Assembly: GCA_964512985.1 (NCBI GenBank)
Contig: CAZELI010000001.1
Coordinates: forward strand, 164,194 to 228,193
Source: CAYPGT01 sp964512985
GTDB lineage: Bacteria > Cyanobacteriota > Vampirovibrionia > LMEP-6097
Length of the DNA stretch: 64,000 nt
Direction: 5' to 3'
Position numbers and translations under genes: made by a program. This document shows positions 17,987-26,706 of this stretch, in pieces; position 1 is the stretch's first letter, and each line of letters opens with the position of its first letter. The notes under the pieces were generated by a model. It had not been told where the DNA came from, did not search any database, and was given only the letters and a program-made list of their open reading frames with translations.

Positions 17987-18664
17987 TTATAAGCCAGCGC
18001 CCACTTTGGCTAGGTGGTTAATAGTCTCGATGCCAATATAGGTTAAAACTGCAAACACTACTACCCCAATCCAAGACACCACTTCTTGAGAGCGCTTACC
18101 AATGGTGATGCCCCAAGTAATGCAAAAACCCCAGAGTCCATTAGCGAAGTGATAGTTAATACTGACTAAAGAAACAACATAGAACCAATAAACGCTAAAC
18201 GGATTGATATAAGGTATCTCTGGTAAGCCAGGTATAGACTGGGTTCCAGCGAGAGTCTTAGCGACATAGTTATAATCTAGCTCATGTACTGTCTTAAATT
18301 GCATGATGTGATAGTAGATATAAACCATCGCAATGATACCCGTTACTCTCTGAAGTACGTATCTAAAGTTCTCTAGTCCTTTATACTGCATATGATTAGG
18401 ACGTGCAGTGGTGGAGATTAAGATGCCATATAACGCATGAAAACCAATGGGGATAAACAATACAATCCACTCAATATATTCTACGAAAGGCAACTCTCTT
18501 AGAAAATTGATAACAGTATTATAGTTCTCAGCACTGACCAAAGCTGTGCTATTAGCAAAAAGGTGAAATATTAAGAAGCCACCAATAGGCACTATACCGC
18601 TTAAAGAATGAAGTCTTCTTAGGTAAAAGTTATCTTGTAAATTTTTCAAATCCATCATTGCCAT
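17987..18664 (-). CDS. sdhC: Succinate dehydrogenase cytochrome b558 subunit
   Basis: Membrane anchor of complex II carrying haem b. About 225 residues with five hydrophobic segments. LRRLHSLSGIVPIGGFLIFHL and FIPIGFHALYGI carry the His ligands expected of the single-subunit, di-haem b558 type (Bacillus, chlamydiae, epsilonproteobacteria). sdhA and sdhB are not adjacent; an sdhB is 9 kb away on the same strand. A TACAAT box 7 nt before the fourth codon suggests that ATG 18655 may be the true, leaderless start. Confidence 0.92.
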   Translation of the reverse strand: MAMMDLKNLQDNFYLRRLHSLSGIVPIGGFLIFHLFANSTALVSAENYNTVINFLRELPFVEYIEWIVLFIPIGFHALYGILISTTARPNHMQYKGLENFRYVLQRVTGIIAMVYIYYHIMQFKTVHELDYNYVAKTLAGTQSIPGLPEIPYINPFSVYWFYVVSLVSINYHFANGLWGFCITWGITIGKRSQEVVSWIGVVVFAVLTYIGIETINHLAKVGAGL

Positions 18665-18676
18665 TGTAACCCAAGA

Positions 18677-18693
18677 TTTCGACTTCGTCGAAA
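18677..18693. repeat. Perfect hairpin upstream of sdhC
   Basis: TTTCGAC-TTC-GTCGAAA, a 7-bp stem with a GAA triloop on the minus strand. A further inverted pair (AACGTTAG / AACGTTAC) surrounds the next 40 nt. The position is between sdhC and the SPOR-like gene, both on the minus strand, and no T-run follows on either side. Confidence 0.6.
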
Positions 18694-18746
18694 CGTTAGC
18701 TTTTATGTTAAAAAAGTAACGGGAGCGTGTGAAGTCAGAACGTTAC

Positions 18747-19340
18747 CTAAGCTGCTGATCTCAGCATTAAATTCCCTATAGAATATCTAGAAAGTTCATC
18801 GAATACTATCAATGCATCTGCGCGGTTTTCGTAGCTTGGTCCTATCTGTACCGTAAAATATTTAGAATCATGCAGTATTTCTAGAGGGACTCCGAGCTTC
18901 TCTGAAAGTTCTTGCTTGAATTTTTCGGCTTCTGCCAGGGTTAAGAAATTACCAGTGGTGATAACGATACCGTGAGTCTGTTTAAATATACCTGTGCTGG
19001 TTTCATCAATCCTGCTATTAGATTGAGTTTCCGCTGTCATTCCAGAGTTCACTGCTGCAGGTTTGAAAACAAACATTAAAGCATATATTATTCCAACTGC
19101 CACCAAAGCATACAAAATTACTCGAAGGTTTTTAAGCTTGGATTTTTTAGAATTTCTTTTAAGAAATTTTTCTTGGGAAAGTTTTTGGGCAACAATTTTC
19201 AATTCGTCATTAGGTTGTTTATTAAGCTGTGAGTTAATAAGACCACCGATATATACAGGCTTAACTCCAAGCCTTCTTGAGCCACGGTTTATTATCATGT
19301 TAGCGATTTTGATCTTATTTAATTTTTCAGCGGTATTCAT
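18747..19340 (-). CDS. SPOR-like inner-membrane protein
   Basis: 197 residues. A basic cytoplasmic part (1-70) is followed by one membrane helix (about 72-90), a short linker and a C-terminal domain (125-195). That domain has the alternating pattern of a SPOR peptidoglycan-binding domain (VITTGNFLTLAEAEKFKQEL, then YFTVQIGPSYENRADALIV). SPOR domains bind denuded septal glycan, so a division or wall role is likely. The cytoplasmic part is not recognised. Confidence 0.65.
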   Translation of the reverse strand: MNTAEKLNKIKIANMIINRGSRRLGVKPVYIGGLINSQLNKQPNDELKIVAQKLSQEKFLKRNSKKSKLKNLRVILYALVAVGIIYALMFVFKPAAVNSGMTAETQSNSRIDETSTGIFKQTHGIVITTGNFLTLAEAEKFKQELSEKLGVPLEILHDSKYFTVQIGPSYENRADALIVFDELSRYSIGNLMLRSAA

Positions 19341-19393
19341 ATTGGGTAAGCTTGTTTAAGTGTATCACACGTATGTAATTTTAGCTCTAGGTT

Positions 19394-19831
19394 ATGATTA
19401 TAGCTGTGAGATTTATATATCTAATATTACTGATAGTTTTAATGATGCCGCAGCAATTAAATGCTGTATCTAATAAATGTAAAGAAGATACTGTACCTTT
19501 AGTAGATTTGGTCTCAGAGCCCAAAAAATTCCTCGGTAAGCGAGTAGTTATTAAAGGTGAATTTAACTCTTTCTCTACCCTTCCCTTGGATTATGAGAAA
19601 GCAATGCGTTCATCTAAGGATTATATTGGACTAGTTTTATCTAGGCCAGATCATACAGAGATCCCGCTAGTAGAGCTTAAGCTAGCAGCTCCGCTAAAAA
19701 TGTTCAAGGATAATTCTATTAATATAGAACATGGTAATAAAGTAATACTTAGGGCTAAGGTTTACGCAGTGGCACTTGGTGAGCCATGGCTAGATGTGGA
19801 GAATATCGAAGTAGAAACTGATAATGGCTAG
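19394..19831 (+). CDS. Secreted small protein, OB-fold-like
   Basis: 145 residues with a signal peptide (about 1-24, cleavage after LNA). The mature part has a beta-rich pattern (GKRVVIKGEFNSF, GNKVILRAKVYAV, LDVENIEV) that looks like a small OB-fold domain. No catalytic motif is seen. It overlaps the following gene by 8 nt. Predicted periplasmic. Confidence 0.6.
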   Translation: MIIAVRFIYLILLIVLMMPQQLNAVSNKCKEDTVPLVDLVSEPKKFLGKRVVIKGEFNSFSTLPLDYEKAMRSSKDYIGLVLSRPDHTEIPLVELKLAAPLKMFKDNSINIEHGNKVILRAKVYAVALGEPWLDVENIEVETDNG

Positions 19832-20162
19832 TACTATGCAGATTGATTTTTCTAAATTACTTGAAGTTAAAGGTGTGGATGGTTATATCATTCTCGATTT
19901 GGGATGCGACATCCTTGAGTCACATATTCCCGAAGGCATTGCTCTACAGCAAATTCAACAGAGTGTCAAAAACATGCTTCAATCTCAACGTATTTTAGGA
20001 GACCTCAAGTCGTCGTTACTGCTTACCGAGAAAGGTGTAGTACAAATAGCTTTTATGGGTAGTTTTTATCTGATGATTATCGCTGGGTATAATACATCTG
20101 TAGACGTTACTAGGTTAACGGCTATCGCAGATGATTTAAGAAATACCTTAACTCAAGCTTAA
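19824..20162 (+). CDS. Small protein, possibly Roadblock/LC7-like
   Basis: 112 residues. The layout (strand GVDGYIILD, helix QQIQQSVKNMLQSQ, strands SSLLLTEKGVVQIAFM and FYLMIIAG, C-terminal helix) is that of a Roadblock/LC7 domain, which in bacteria usually pairs with small GTPases (MglA type). No GTPase is in the window, so the call is tentative. It is translationally coupled to the secreted gene upstream (8-nt overlap). ATG 19836 is an alternative start. Confidence 0.5.
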   Translation: MASTMQIDFSKLLEVKGVDGYIILDLGCDILESHIPEGIALQQIQQSVKNMLQSQRILGDLKSSLLLTEKGVVQIAFMGSFYLMIIAGYNTSVDVTRLTAIADDLRNTLTQA

Positions 20163-20194
20163 GCAATTTTATATAGAGTAAGAAAGGAGAACTT

Positions 20195-20989
20195 ATGAAA
20201 ATCAAAAGAAGTATCGCAAGAATATTGACAGTAGTAGCTCTGTTCTTGACAACGTTCCCTGCGCAATCACAGAATGTTTATCAAGGACAAGTGAGCTATG
20301 TACCGCCTGGTACGCCAGTCTCTGTCTCAATGAATCAAACACTTAGTAGTGAATTTACTCGAGTGGGAGAAACTTTTACAGCAAACCTTGCTAATCCTAT
20401 TTATGCAGGTGGTACTATGGTTGCTGGTCCTGGATCTCAAGTTCAAGGACAAGTAGTAGCAGTTGAGCCTGGCGGACGCGGTGGTAAACCGGGTTATATG
20501 GATTTAAGGCTAGTTGCAATTATTACTCCAGATGGTAGACATATACCGCTCTCTGCGACAGTGGATCAGACGACATTCCAGCTTGAAGCTGATGGTGGTC
20601 GTACTAGTCACTTAATTAAGACTACTGCTATTGGTGCAGGTTCTGGTGCCCTTGGTGGTTTAGTGATGAATGCTATTGGTGGCGGACAAAAAGGTAAAGG
20701 TGCTGCAATCGGTACAGGTGTAGGTGCAGGAATAGGTTTACTTGGTGGTGCTATCCAAAGAGGTAAAGAGTTTGTTCTTATGAGTGGAACAGTTGTTCCG
20801 TTTAAATTAGATCAAGCTATTCAGGTTCAAGGTCAAGCTCAGGCTCCAGCACAATCGTATGGTGGTGACTATGGTAACTTCCAAGCTCCTCAAGGTTATG
20901 GTAGCTATCAACAAGCACCAGACTCTAATCCTTATGGTTACCAATCTCCTTATGGTTACCAATCACCTAATCCTTATTTAGGGAATTAG
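20195..20989 (+). CDS. Secreted glycine-zipper protein with repetitive C-terminus
   Basis: 264 residues with a signal peptide (about 1-26, ending AQS). A beta-rich domain (30-150; GTPVSVSMNQTLSSEF, GSQVQGQVVAVEPGGRGGKPG) is followed by a glycine-zipper stretch (about 150-190; GAGSGALGGLV, GTGVGAGIGLLGG) able to pack in a membrane. The last 50 residues are Gln/Tyr/Gly/Pro-rich with repeats of PYGYQS. AAGGAG lies 6 nt before the ATG. Probably an outer-envelope protein; function unknown. Confidence 0.65.
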   Translation: MKIKRSIARILTVVALFLTTFPAQSQNVYQGQVSYVPPGTPVSVSMNQTLSSEFTRVGETFTANLANPIYAGGTMVAGPGSQVQGQVVAVEPGGRGGKPGYMDLRLVAIITPDGRHIPLSATVDQTTFQLEADGGRTSHLIKTTAIGAGSGALGGLVMNAIGGGQKGKGAAIGTGVGAGIGLLGGAIQRGKEFVLMSGTVVPFKLDQAIQVQGQAQAPAQSYGGDYGNFQAPQGYGSYQQAPDSNPYGYQSPYGYQSPNPYLGN

Positions 20990-21012
20990 TCATGCTATTA
21001 TTTATCTAAGTA

Positions 21013-21315
21013 ATGAAGGATATACAAAATTATCAATTCTTCAAAAACTTACAGGATCTATTTTTTGTTAGGTCTATTATTCTTTATGGTTCTAGAGCTA
21101 TTGGTAAGGCTAGTGAGAGGGCTGATATTGACTTAGCTCTTGTTTGTCCAGAAGCAAATGCACAAGACTGGTCTACGGTAATGGATATTATTGGAGATAA
21201 AGCTGATACTTTACTTAAGATAGATTGTGTAAGATTAGATACTCTACCAGATACTAGTCAGTTAAAAGCTAATATTCTTAATGAGGGAATGGTACTCTAT
21301 AAACAAGATGGCTAA
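21013..21315 (+). CDS. MNT-domain nucleotidyltransferase (antitoxin type)
   Basis: 100-residue minimal nucleotidyltransferase with the GSx10DxD motif (GSRAIGKASERADID). Together with the next gene it makes a HEPN/MNT pair, in which the MNT partner typically modifies and silences the HEPN RNase with nucleotides. The order (MNT first, 8-nt overlap with HEPN) matches HI0073/HI0074-type pairs. Gene symbol is left empty because the subfamily cannot be settled. Confidence 0.85.
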   Translation: MKDIQNYQFFKNLQDLFFVRSIILYGSRAIGKASERADIDLALVCPEANAQDWSTVMDIIGDKADTLLKIDCVRLDTLPDTSQLKANILNEGMVLYKQDG

Positions 21316-21697
21316 TCTTCAACAAAGTGATTCATTTAATGCATTAGGTAAAGCGCTTGATCGTCTGAAAGAAGCTCTGCAAGAGAGTCCTGAAACCAAT
21401 GTACTAGCGATTGATGGAACTATTCAACGCTTTGAGTTTTCTATAGAACTGTTCTGGAAGGTTTTAAAGAAATTCCTTGCGGAAGAAGGTTATGAAGTGA
21501 AATCTCCTAAGCAGGCTCTCCAGGAAGCTTACCAAATGGAGTGGATTCATGATGAAGCTTTATGGATACAAATGTTAGAAGATAGAAACGAAACTTCTCA
21601 TACGTATGATGATGCGCTTGCTACCAAAATCTACTCGCATATTGGTGAATATTATTCTAAAATGCAGGAAGTTTATGAGATTCTAAAGACTAAGTAG
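21308..21697 (+). CDS. HEPN-family protein (HI0074-like), MNT partner
   Basis: About 130 residues, all helical. RNETSHTY (close to the C-terminus) is the HEPN motif RNxxxHxY of the nucleotidyltransferase-substrate-binding family. FEFSIELFWKVLKKFLAEEG is also typical. ATG 21308 is preferred over the upstream in-frame ATG at 21281 because it gives the common 8-nt overlap with the MNT gene and the usual length. Likely the toxin (RNase) or modified partner. Confidence 0.85.
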   Translation: MANLQQSDSFNALGKALDRLKEALQESPETNVLAIDGTIQRFEFSIELFWKVLKKFLAEEGYEVKSPKQALQEAYQMEWIHDEALWIQMLEDRNETSHTYDDALATKIYSHIGEYYSKMQEVYEILKTK

Positions 21698-21716
21698 AGT
21701 TTGCTATTATTTCTAT

Positions 21717-23687
21717 ATGACTACTGAATCTACTGCAACTAAAATCTCTATCAAACTTCCAGACGGTACCACGAGAGAAATAGAATCTGGTGCTACGGGT
21801 TTAGATCTTGCTAAGGCTATATCTTCTAGTCTTGCGAAGAAGGCTATTGCTATAGATCTTAATAATGAAGTGAAAGATTTAACTACAACCCTAAGCAATG
21901 GGGATGAAGTAAAAATTATTTGCGTTGGCGATAAGAAGAGCTATGAAGTTTTAAGACATACGACTTCGCACTTGCTTGCTAGTGTAGTGCAGAAGAAATA
22001 CCCTAACGCTAAGGTTGGTGTAGGACCAGCGACTGAGAATGGTTTCTTTTATGATTTTCGTATTGATGATCATAAGCTTACTGATGAAGATCTGTTAGAG
22101 ATAGAGAAAGAGATGAAGAAGTTTGCAGCGGGGGCGCATCAAGTAATTAGAGAAGAGATCACTAATGTTGATGCTAAACTTACTGAGTTTAAAAATTCTG
22201 GTGAAATATACAAGGCTGAATTACTTAACGAACATCGTGATCATAATCCTACTGAGTATTACTTCGTAGATTCTAATGGCACTAAATTATGGTCAGACTT
22301 CTGTGCTGGACCGCATTTACCGAATACTAAGTTCATTAAATCACTTAAGCTAACTAATGTCTCGGGTGCTTATTGGCGCGGTAAGGAAGAGAACGATGTA
22401 ATGCAACGTGTCTATGGTACGGTATGGTGGGATGATGCAGAATTGGAACTTTATCTCACACGTAAAGAAGAAGCAGAGAAGCGTGATCACCGTAAGCTAG
22501 CACGCACTATGGATCTATTCTCTATGCATGAAGTTGCTGGTGCTGGATTAATATTCTGGCATAGTAAGCTTGCAACCTTACGTCAGGAGCTAGAAGACTT
22601 CTGGAAGAAAGAGCATCGTAAGAATGGTTATGAGTTTGTAGTGACTCCGCATATTGCTAAGTCAGAGCTTTGGGATCTCTCTGGTCATAATTCTTTCTAT
22701 CGTGAGAATATGTACACGCTGAAAGTAGACGAAGATGATTATGTACTTAAGCCGATGAACTGTCCGTTTCATGTGCTGATATTTAAAGACTCTAAGCATA
22801 GTTATAGAGAGCTACCAGTGCGTATGGCAGAGATGGGCACTGTTTACCGCAAGGAGGCTAGTGGAGCTGTTCATGGACTCGCTCGTGTTAGAGGATTTAC
22901 TCAAGATGACGCGCATATATTTTGTACGCGCGAGCAATACGTCGAGGAGATACAAGGTGTATTTAGATTGATTCAGAAGATTTATGGCACGCTTGGTCTA
23001 AGCTTTGAAGTGGAGTTATCTACTAAGCCTGAGAAGGCTATAGGTGGAGATGAATTATGGAGCTTTGCTGAAGCTGGTCTGAAGCAGGCGCTCAATGAAA
23101 TGAAGATTAATTATGAGATCAATCCTGGTGATGGTGCGTTTTATGGACCTAAGATAGACTTCAAGCTGAAAGATGCTCTTGGCAGAATCTGGCAGGGAGC
23201 TACTATACAGCTAGACTTTAATCTACCAGAGCGTTTTGATCTGGAGTATACCAATGCTCAAAGCGATACTGAAAGGCCAGTGATGATTCATAGAGCGATA
23301 TTTGGTTCTATGGAAAGAATCTCTATGATTCTTATAGAGCATTTCGCTGGAGCTTTCCCGACCTGGTTATGTGCTGATCAAGTTATGGTTATACCTGTAA
23401 CTGATAAGCATAATGAATATGCTAAGAAGATCGCTGAAGCATTACTTGACAGTGATATCAGAGCTAAAGTGGATCTCAGGGCAGAACGTATGAACTATAA
23501 AATTCGTGATGCTCAGGAGAAACAAATCCCTTATATGCTCATCATTGGTGATAAGGAGGCAGAATCTGGCAATGTTAACGTTAGGTTTAGACGTGGAGAT
23601 CAACAAAAATTAATGTTATTAAGTGAATTTACTGAGAAAATTCGGGAAGAAATTAAAAGTAGAGATTTAGGTAGCTTCTTGCAGTGA
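21717..23687 (+). CDS. thrS: Threonyl-tRNA synthetase
   Basis: Class II synthetase charging tRNA-Thr. Order: TGS domain (1-65), editing domain with HTTSHLL (about 77-85), catalytic core with motif 2 (MAEMGTVYRKEASGA) and motif 3 (HRAIFGSMERI), and the HGTP anticodon domain (from about 545). Length 656 is typical and includes the full editing domain. The start is an ATG 6 nt after a TATTAT box (21705-21710); no Shine-Dalgarno, probably leaderless. The last base overlaps the next start codon. Confidence 0.97.
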   Translation: MTTESTATKISIKLPDGTTREIESGATGLDLAKAISSSLAKKAIAIDLNNEVKDLTTTLSNGDEVKIICVGDKKSYEVLRHTTSHLLASVVQKKYPNAKVGVGPATENGFFYDFRIDDHKLTDEDLLEIEKEMKKFAAGAHQVIREEITNVDAKLTEFKNSGEIYKAELLNEHRDHNPTEYYFVDSNGTKLWSDFCAGPHLPNTKFIKSLKLTNVSGAYWRGKEENDVMQRVYGTVWWDDAELELYLTRKEEAEKRDHRKLARTMDLFSMHEVAGAGLIFWHSKLATLRQELEDFWKKEHRKNGYEFVVTPHIAKSELWDLSGHNSFYRENMYTLKVDEDDYVLKPMNCPFHVLIFKDSKHSYRELPVRMAEMGTVYRKEASGAVHGLARVRGFTQDDAHIFCTREQYVEEIQGVFRLIQKIYGTLGLSFEVELSTKPEKAIGGDELWSFAEAGLKQALNEMKINYEINPGDGAFYGPKIDFKLKDALGRIWQGATIQLDFNLPERFDLEYTNAQSDTERPVMIHRAIFGSMERISMILIEHFAGAFPTWLCADQVMVIPVTDKHNEYAKKIAEALLDSDIRAKVDLRAERMNYKIRDAQEKQIPYMLIIGDKEAESGNVNVRFRRGDQQKLMLLSEFTEKIREEIKSRDLGSFLQ

Positions 23688-24292
23688 TGAATACACCGAC
23701 AAGTCAAGAATTAAGTATGTTGTGCTTGGGCTCGCCCATTGAAGCTGCGATGCTTGAACAGTTAAAGGCTATTGAGAAACCAGATATTGCTGATATTCAA
23801 TGGGTACAGCCAAGAAATTTTTTTATTGCTCATCAAGATTTTTTTAAGATGAAGCCTAATTATGATTTGAAGAAAATGATGAGTGCTATTCAAACTGAAA
23901 TCTTGCATAAGTATTTTCCGATGATTCTTAAGCCGCGCAATGTAAGCTTTAAGTGGAATTCCTCTATGCCCAAATCTTTAGAGTGGAATTTAGCCGTGTC
24001 CAGCATTAAAGATACTAGGCTTGATCTTCATGAAATGAGGATGTTAATTAATAAAGATATGGAGTCCATTTTAAAGGATGCTTGTTCTTCGTTCCAAAGT
24101 ATCAAATTCGATCCTAATATAAGATTAGCTCACATACCAAAGACTGCTAAAGATGATCCCCGCTTAAAAGAATTAGAACTCATCAAGATGCCTTTAACTG
24201 ATGAAAACATTATTATTAGTAAACTTATGCTAGTGAAAGTTACCAAGGATGAGTTTGGACTGAACTACGAGTATATTAATATTGAAGAGTAA
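23687..24292 (+). CDS. Divergent 2H (LigT/2'-5' RNA ligase-like) protein lacking catalytic motifs
   Basis: 202 residues. The start (ATG 23687) shares its A with the thrS stop. The plan recalls the two-lobed LigT fold: IQWVQPRNFFIAHQDFF resembles the first strand that usually holds HxT/S, and IRLAHIPKT the second; the end ISKLMLVKV..GLNYEYI matches the usual closing strands. The first motif has no His and the second is HIP, so the HxT/S catalytic pairs are not intact. It may be a binding-only relative or a chance likeness. Confidence 0.4.
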   Translation: MNTPTSQELSMLCLGSPIEAAMLEQLKAIEKPDIADIQWVQPRNFFIAHQDFFKMKPNYDLKKMMSAIQTEILHKYFPMILKPRNVSFKWNSSMPKSLEWNLAVSSIKDTRLDLHEMRMLINKDMESILKDACSSFQSIKFDPNIRLAHIPKTAKDDPRLKELELIKMPLTDENIIISKLMLVKVTKDEFGLNYEYINIEE

Positions 24293-24310
24293 ACACTTAA
24301 GAGAACCAGT

Positions 24311-24469
24311 ACCCGTCGCCGTCATTGCGAGCCGCGAAGCGGCGTAGCAATCCATTCCAGCGCATAAGGGAAATGTAGTGGATTTTGTAATCGGGTTCCG
24401 CATGAGTGGATCGCCACGTCGTCCGTCTTCACTGCGTTCGACGGACTCCTCGCGATGACGGCAACGGGT
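24311..24469. repeat. Long palindromic repeat next to pgi
   Basis: Outer ends ACCCGT-GCCGTCAT and ATGACGGC-ACGGGT are inverted; inside is GTCATTGCGAG...CTCGCGATGAC, the family inserted in metH. Inner hairpins: GCCGC-GAA-GCGGC, and GTCCGTC...GACGGAC. It lies between the convergent 23687-24292 gene and pgi. Confidence 0.85.
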
Positions 24470-24500
24470 GTCGGTTGATGCGTGCGATAGATTAGAAGGT

Positions 24501-25868
24501 TTATTTTTTCAGCGAACTCTTGTATTTCTCTACTTCCCACTGTCTTACAGCTAAGTCTAGCTTCTCTATAGAACCAAGACTATCTTGCAGACCTGCTTGC
24601 ACGATGGTTACTAACATATCTTGCATACAGAACGCAGCGATATTAGTTTCGTTTTGTTCAGGGATTCTGGTTTGAATCACTGGTGCTTTATTTTCTAGAA
24701 GATAGTTGTAGAGTGGATTGATGTGATTATCGATTAAAGATTTATGATTCGATTGACCTACTAGGTCGCTTAGACAATCGAGAGATTTTTGGTTACTGTG
24801 ATCTTCAGCGGGTTTGTTGAAGAATATTTGTTCAAGAATAAGCTTGTTATTAGTCTTGAGCAATAACTCTAAGTCGGAGTGATGATTAACAGTGCCTATG
24901 CCAGGTACATGTACTGTTGAATCTATGCCATTTTTGTTAAGAGATTCACCTTTAAGCTGCGCTCTGAATTTATTAAGGGCTTCAAGGGAGTCAGAGTAGA
25001 CCATGCTGTAACGGCTTTGGAAGTCTTTGCGCGCAAGGAAGATATCGAGTGCTGCTAATTTAGCAATCACTGATTCTTGAATAGATTTAACTTGCTCAAA
25101 TTTCGCAAATACTTGTTTAGCACCATTGATAAGAGCTTCGCTATCTAAGCCCATAAGCTCAGCGGAGAACATACCTACAGGCGAGAATAAGGAAAATCTA
25201 CCACCGATATTAGGATCGTTTTCTAAATAAGGTGGCTCAAATCCAGTCTTAGATTTAAGTTCAGCTCTCATAGTATGAAGGAAGTTCTTCTTGCCTTCGC
25301 GTGGAGGTTCAGTGATATATACACTTTGCTCGGCGAATTTCTTAGCGATATCTGTTTTACTTTGTTTAGACCAGAAGTCTAGTAGAGTTGTGATGTTTCT
25401 TTTCACCTCATCGGTGCTACCAGATTTAGAGATGATGATAAATAAAGTTTTATTGAGATCTATCTTGGAGATTCTGCCGAGCATGGAAGTCGGATCTAAA
25501 TTATTCTGAACCACCCAGTCTTGAATTGAATCGCTTGGTTTATTAATTACAAATTCTTGCAGTGCGTTTTTGAGAACTAGCGAATTGATTCCCGATCCAC
25601 CCATACCCATCACTAAAGCGTGCTTGTAGTTTTGTTTTTTAATTTGGCTTGCGATAAGCTTGGTCTCTTGATTTATTTTAGTTAGGTAATCAAAATCAAG
25701 CCATTTGTAATACTCTAACTGTTTATCTCCGCCTGCATTGGCTTGGAGGAGCCTTGTCTGTAATTCTTGGAATTTAGGCGTCAGGCTCTGTAGAAACTTA
25801 CTAAACTCTGGCTCGTATAATTTAATAGCATCGTCTAAAGTAGTGAATTCTTGAGTTAAAGTGGTCAT
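24501..25868 (-). CDS. pgi: Glucose-6-phosphate isomerase
   Basis: Interconverts glucose-6-phosphate and fructose-6-phosphate. The SIS-domain pattern MGMGGSGINSLVL, IISKSGSTDEVK and the family signature NDPNIGGRFSLFSPVG are intact. 455 residues is at the short end for this family (about 450-550). TATAAT (minus strand, 25875-25880) ends 6 nt before the ATG and there is no Shine-Dalgarno: likely leaderless. Confidence 0.93.
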   Translation of the reverse strand: MTTLTQEFTTLDDAIKLYEPEFSKFLQSLTPKFQELQTRLLQANAGGDKQLEYYKWLDFDYLTKINQETKLIASQIKKQNYKHALVMGMGGSGINSLVLKNALQEFVINKPSDSIQDWVVQNNLDPTSMLGRISKIDLNKTLFIIISKSGSTDEVKRNITTLLDFWSKQSKTDIAKKFAEQSVYITEPPREGKKNFLHTMRAELKSKTGFEPPYLENDPNIGGRFSLFSPVGMFSAELMGLDSEALINGAKQVFAKFEQVKSIQESVIAKLAALDIFLARKDFQSRYSMVYSDSLEALNKFRAQLKGESLNKNGIDSTVHVPGIGTVNHHSDLELLLKTNNKLILEQIFFNKPAEDHSNQKSLDCLSDLVGQSNHKSLIDNHINPLYNYLLENKAPVIQTRIPEQNETNIAAFCMQDMLVTIVQAGLQDSLGSIEKLDLAVRQWEVEKYKSSLKK

Positions 25869-25908
25869 AAAAGAATTATAGCTTGTAAGCGTTTAAGAAC
25901 TATCCTAT

Positions 25909-25958
25909 CGTCATCCTGAGGAGCAACCGAAGGTTGCGACGTCAGGATCCACTACTAT
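25909..25958. repeat. Half of a modular palindromic repeat
   Basis: Left arm only: CGTCATCCTGAGG, hairpin GCAACC-GAA-GGTTGC, and GGATCCACTACTA. The right arm is missing and the next gene begins at once. An ATG at 25959 comes from the repeat centre (compare copy 1), which argues against it as the start of that gene. Confidence 0.8.
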
Positions 25959-25973
25959 ATGAATAGCTATATA

Positions 25974-26348
25974 ATGAAATTAATGTTTAGAATTGTATTA
26001 TTAATATTATTTTTGTCATCAAGTCCAGTTCACGCTAAACAAAGCTTCTGGCAGAGTCTACAACACAATCTCAAGAAAGCCTTCACACCTTCAGAGTTTG
26101 TATGTGATAAATATGAAAGGCAAGAGTTTGAAAGATTGATCTTGAGACCTGGTGCTAAATTACCTTTCACAGAAATCTTTCCGAAGAAACGTGTTTGTGT
26201 TGAATGGGAAGAGGCCCCGAGATCCGCCATCGGTAGGACCTGCAAGAAGTATCGTTATGAAAACAGCTCCCCCTCTGAACAGGGTAGCCTATATATGAAA
26301 GTTAAGCGCTTTCGCACTGTATGCGTAGAGGGTCATTCCACTAGATAG
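25974..26348 (+). CDS. Small secreted Cys-containing protein
   Basis: About 124 residues from ATG 25974, with a signal peptide (ending SPVHA). The mature domain has about four Cys and is basic (FPKKRVCVEWEEAP, RTCKKYRYE). Disulphide-bonded periplasmic protein is the most that can be said. An in-frame ATG at 25959 lies in repeat debris and is not preferred. No -10 box is clear. Confidence 0.55.
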   Translation: MKLMFRIVLLILFLSSSPVHAKQSFWQSLQHNLKKAFTPSEFVCDKYERQEFERLILRPGAKLPFTEIFPKKRVCVEWEEAPRSAIGRTCKKYRYENSSPSEQGSLYMKVKRFRTVCVEGHSTR

Positions 26349-26495
26349 GCTAGGTATAGTCCCTAATTTAAGCTATTTAAAGGCTAGCTCTCGTTATTTG
26401 AGACTAGAAGATTTAGCCAAAATTACTCTTAAAAGCTGACGTAAATTATCTTAGACCTGGGATTGAATATAGTATTACGTCAGTACATACCCCCG

Positions 26496-26545
26496 TAAAC
26501 AGCAGCTTCTTGAACCCCCATTTAAGTAAGTTGCTGTTTTTTTTT
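26496..26545 (+). terminator. Rho-independent terminator-like hairpin
   Basis: AAACAGCAGCTT and AAGTTGCTGTT form an imperfect stem over a C-rich loop and are followed by nine T. It would end transcripts of the secreted gene at 25974-26348, about 150 nt downstream of its stop. Confidence 0.6.
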
Positions 26546-26549
26546 GTAC

Positions 26550-26697
26550 CTAAAGGGCCGGGGGTAAACTGGACAGTTTTTTTAAATTATCCCTCATTTT
26601 AATTCAATTAACGGCAAATAATAAGAAAATCTCATGGATTATAAAGGAAACATTATGAATCTAGATGAAAAGTGTCCTTTTTGCCCCCGGCCCTAGG
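26550..26697. mobile_element. MITE-like or IS-remnant element with ~30-bp inverted ends
   Basis: The left end CCTAAAGGGCCGGGGGTAAA and the right end (read inverted) CCTAGGGCCGGGGGCAAA are near-identical; the similarity goes on inward through GGACA-(G/C)-TTTT. About 90 nt lie between them. AAAGGAA then ATG at 26655 start a reading frame MNLDEKCPFCPRP that is cut off by a stop inside the right end. The frame looks like the start of a zinc-ribbon transposase. No clear target-site duplication is seen. Confidence 0.65.
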
Positions 26698-26706
26698 TGG
26701 ACAGTT

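Larger units (their letters stand above)
26349..26706. other. Intergenic region with terminator and decayed mobile element
   Basis: 358 nt without an intact gene. It holds, in order, AT-rich spacer, a terminator-like hairpin at 26496-26545, and a 148-nt element with inverted ends (26550-26697). No other gene is seen. Confidence 0.6.

Noticed and set aside
24322..24540. 72-codon frame on the minus strand overlapping pgi end
   Set aside because: It is made of the palindromic repeat and overlaps pgi; no start signals.
25959..25973. ATG 25959 as start of the small secreted gene
   Set aside because: It belongs to the repeat remnant; ATG 25974 starts the signal peptide.
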